In this document: piece by piece, positions 4,888 through 5,088 of the stretch
How the letters are laid out: the number at the start of each line of letters is the position of its first letter
Numbering within the stretch: the first letter of the stretch is position 1
NCBI GenBank assembly: GCA_029880385.1
Contig: JAOUOM010000219.1
Span: 1-5,088, forward strand
DNA length: 5,088 nt
Direction of reading: 5' to 3'
Source of the DNA: Cyclobacteriaceae bacterium
Lineage (GTDB): Bacteria > Bacteroidota > Bacteroidia > Cytophagales > Cyclobacteriaceae
Notes under the pieces: model-generated
The model's database searches: none
What the model saw: the letters and a program-made list of their open reading frames with translations, nothing else
What the model was told of the DNA's origin: nothing
Position numbers and translations under genes: made by a program

Positions 4888-5088
4888 TTATTTTAGCCAA
4901 TGAATTAAACGCTTATTTTTTTGCGCTTTGCTGAAGTCATATTGCCCCTTCCACTCCCGGGAGTATTCACCTATGTCCTTCCAAAGGGTGCTCCGGAAAA
5001 CCCCATAGGCTTTCGCGCGATCGTGCCTTTTGGACAAAGGAAAATTTATACCGGCATTATCCGGGCTGTGAAGGTTAGCCAACCGGTA
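4888..5088 (-). CDS. C-terminal fragment of an unrecognised protein (5' end off the window)
   Basis: An open frame enters from the right edge (first complete codon at 5088-5086) and stops at TAA at 4888-4890, giving 66 codons. A TTG at 5082 could act as a start, but the frame stays open to the window edge, so a longer gene is more likely. The translation starts YRLANLHSPDN, then GINFPLSKRHDRAKAYG, FRSTLWKDIGEYSREW and ends KNKRLIHWLK. It is basic and aromatic-rich, with no membrane segment or signal peptide, and looks like a soluble C-terminal domain. A faint resemblance to C-terminal nuclease-toxin domains (the FR-xx-LWK-x-I helix after an H/D-rich stretch) is noted but not relied on. It converges on the STAS-like gene. 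The reading is a likely real gene, because the frame has ordinary composition and no interruption, but the fragment is short. Confidence 0.5.
   Translation of the reverse strand, partial: YRLANLHSPDNAGINFPLSKRHDRAKAYGVFRSTLWKDIGEYSREWKGQYDFSKAQKNKRLIHWLK

Noticed and set aside
4672..4896. 74-codon plus-strand frame starting at GTG
   Set aside because: Rare start codon inside a tandem duplication, no recognisable domain, and its end overlaps the better-supported minus-strand frame.
4908..4931. Possible terminator around the T-run near 4914-4922
   Set aside because: The only nearby pairing (AAACGC with GCGC-TTT) needs a bulge and places the T-run in the loop instead of after the stem; the sequence also lies inside the minus-strand coding frame as Lys codons.
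1..5088. tRNA, rRNA, insertion sequence or attachment site
   Set aside because: No T-loop/anticodon-arm pattern, rRNA-like stretch, transposase frame or terminal inverted repeats with target duplications were found on either strand by eye.

Overview
The window reads as chromosomal DNA of a member of the Bacteroidota, perhaps the Saprospiria, Chitinophagia or Cytophagia side of the phylum. This rests on four things. One gene is a secreted tandem-repeat protein with NDLWKYDG / WTWVSGS / PGAR / WLFGG units. Three others form an ECF sigma, single-span anti-sigma and outer-membrane-protein cassette. Start codons are preceded by A-rich leaders without clear Shine-Dalgarno sequences. Intergenic regions are long. 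No species can be named from the sequence alone.

Layout. Positions 1-1183, minus strand: N-terminal 394 codons of a secreted Kelch-type beta-propeller protein, with five full ~71-74-residue repeats and the start of a sixth; its 3' end lies off the left edge. Positions 1184-1674: a 491-base gene-free stretch. Its right half is G/C-rich and holds a strong inverted repeat and a clear intrinsic terminator; its left half is A/T-rich and should hold the Kelch gene promoter. Positions 1675-4014, minus strand: a three-gene operon in the order ECF sigma factor (3433-4014), transmembrane anti-sigma-like protein (2802-3446, overlapping the sigma gene by 14 bases) and predicted outer-membrane beta-barrel protein (1675-2769), ending at the terminator at 1620-1650. 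Positions 4015-4200: a divergent promoter region with several short inverted repeats. Positions 4201-4632, plus strand: a 143-residue cytoplasmic protein with a STAS/SpoIIAA-like alternation of strands and helices. Positions 4633-4887: gene-free, with a 14-base tandem duplication. Positions 4888-5088, minus strand: the C-terminal 66 codons of an unrecognised gene entering from the right edge.

How the genes fit together. The sigma/anti-sigma/outer-membrane trio is best read as one envelope-signalling unit: the anti-sigma protein tethers the ECF factor at the inner membrane, and the co-transcribed barrel protein, which has a sizeable periplasmic N-terminal region, may be sensor or target. The Kelch protein and the STAS-like protein are separate transcription units; any regulatory link to the sigma factor is inference. 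I found no mobile element, CRISPR array, tRNA or rRNA. Nothing clearly amounts to a new system. The points most worth a second look are the recombination-prone Kelch repeats with variable loops, the structured G/C-rich intergenic island, the non-canonical region 2 of the sigma factor, and the divergent STAS-like gene.
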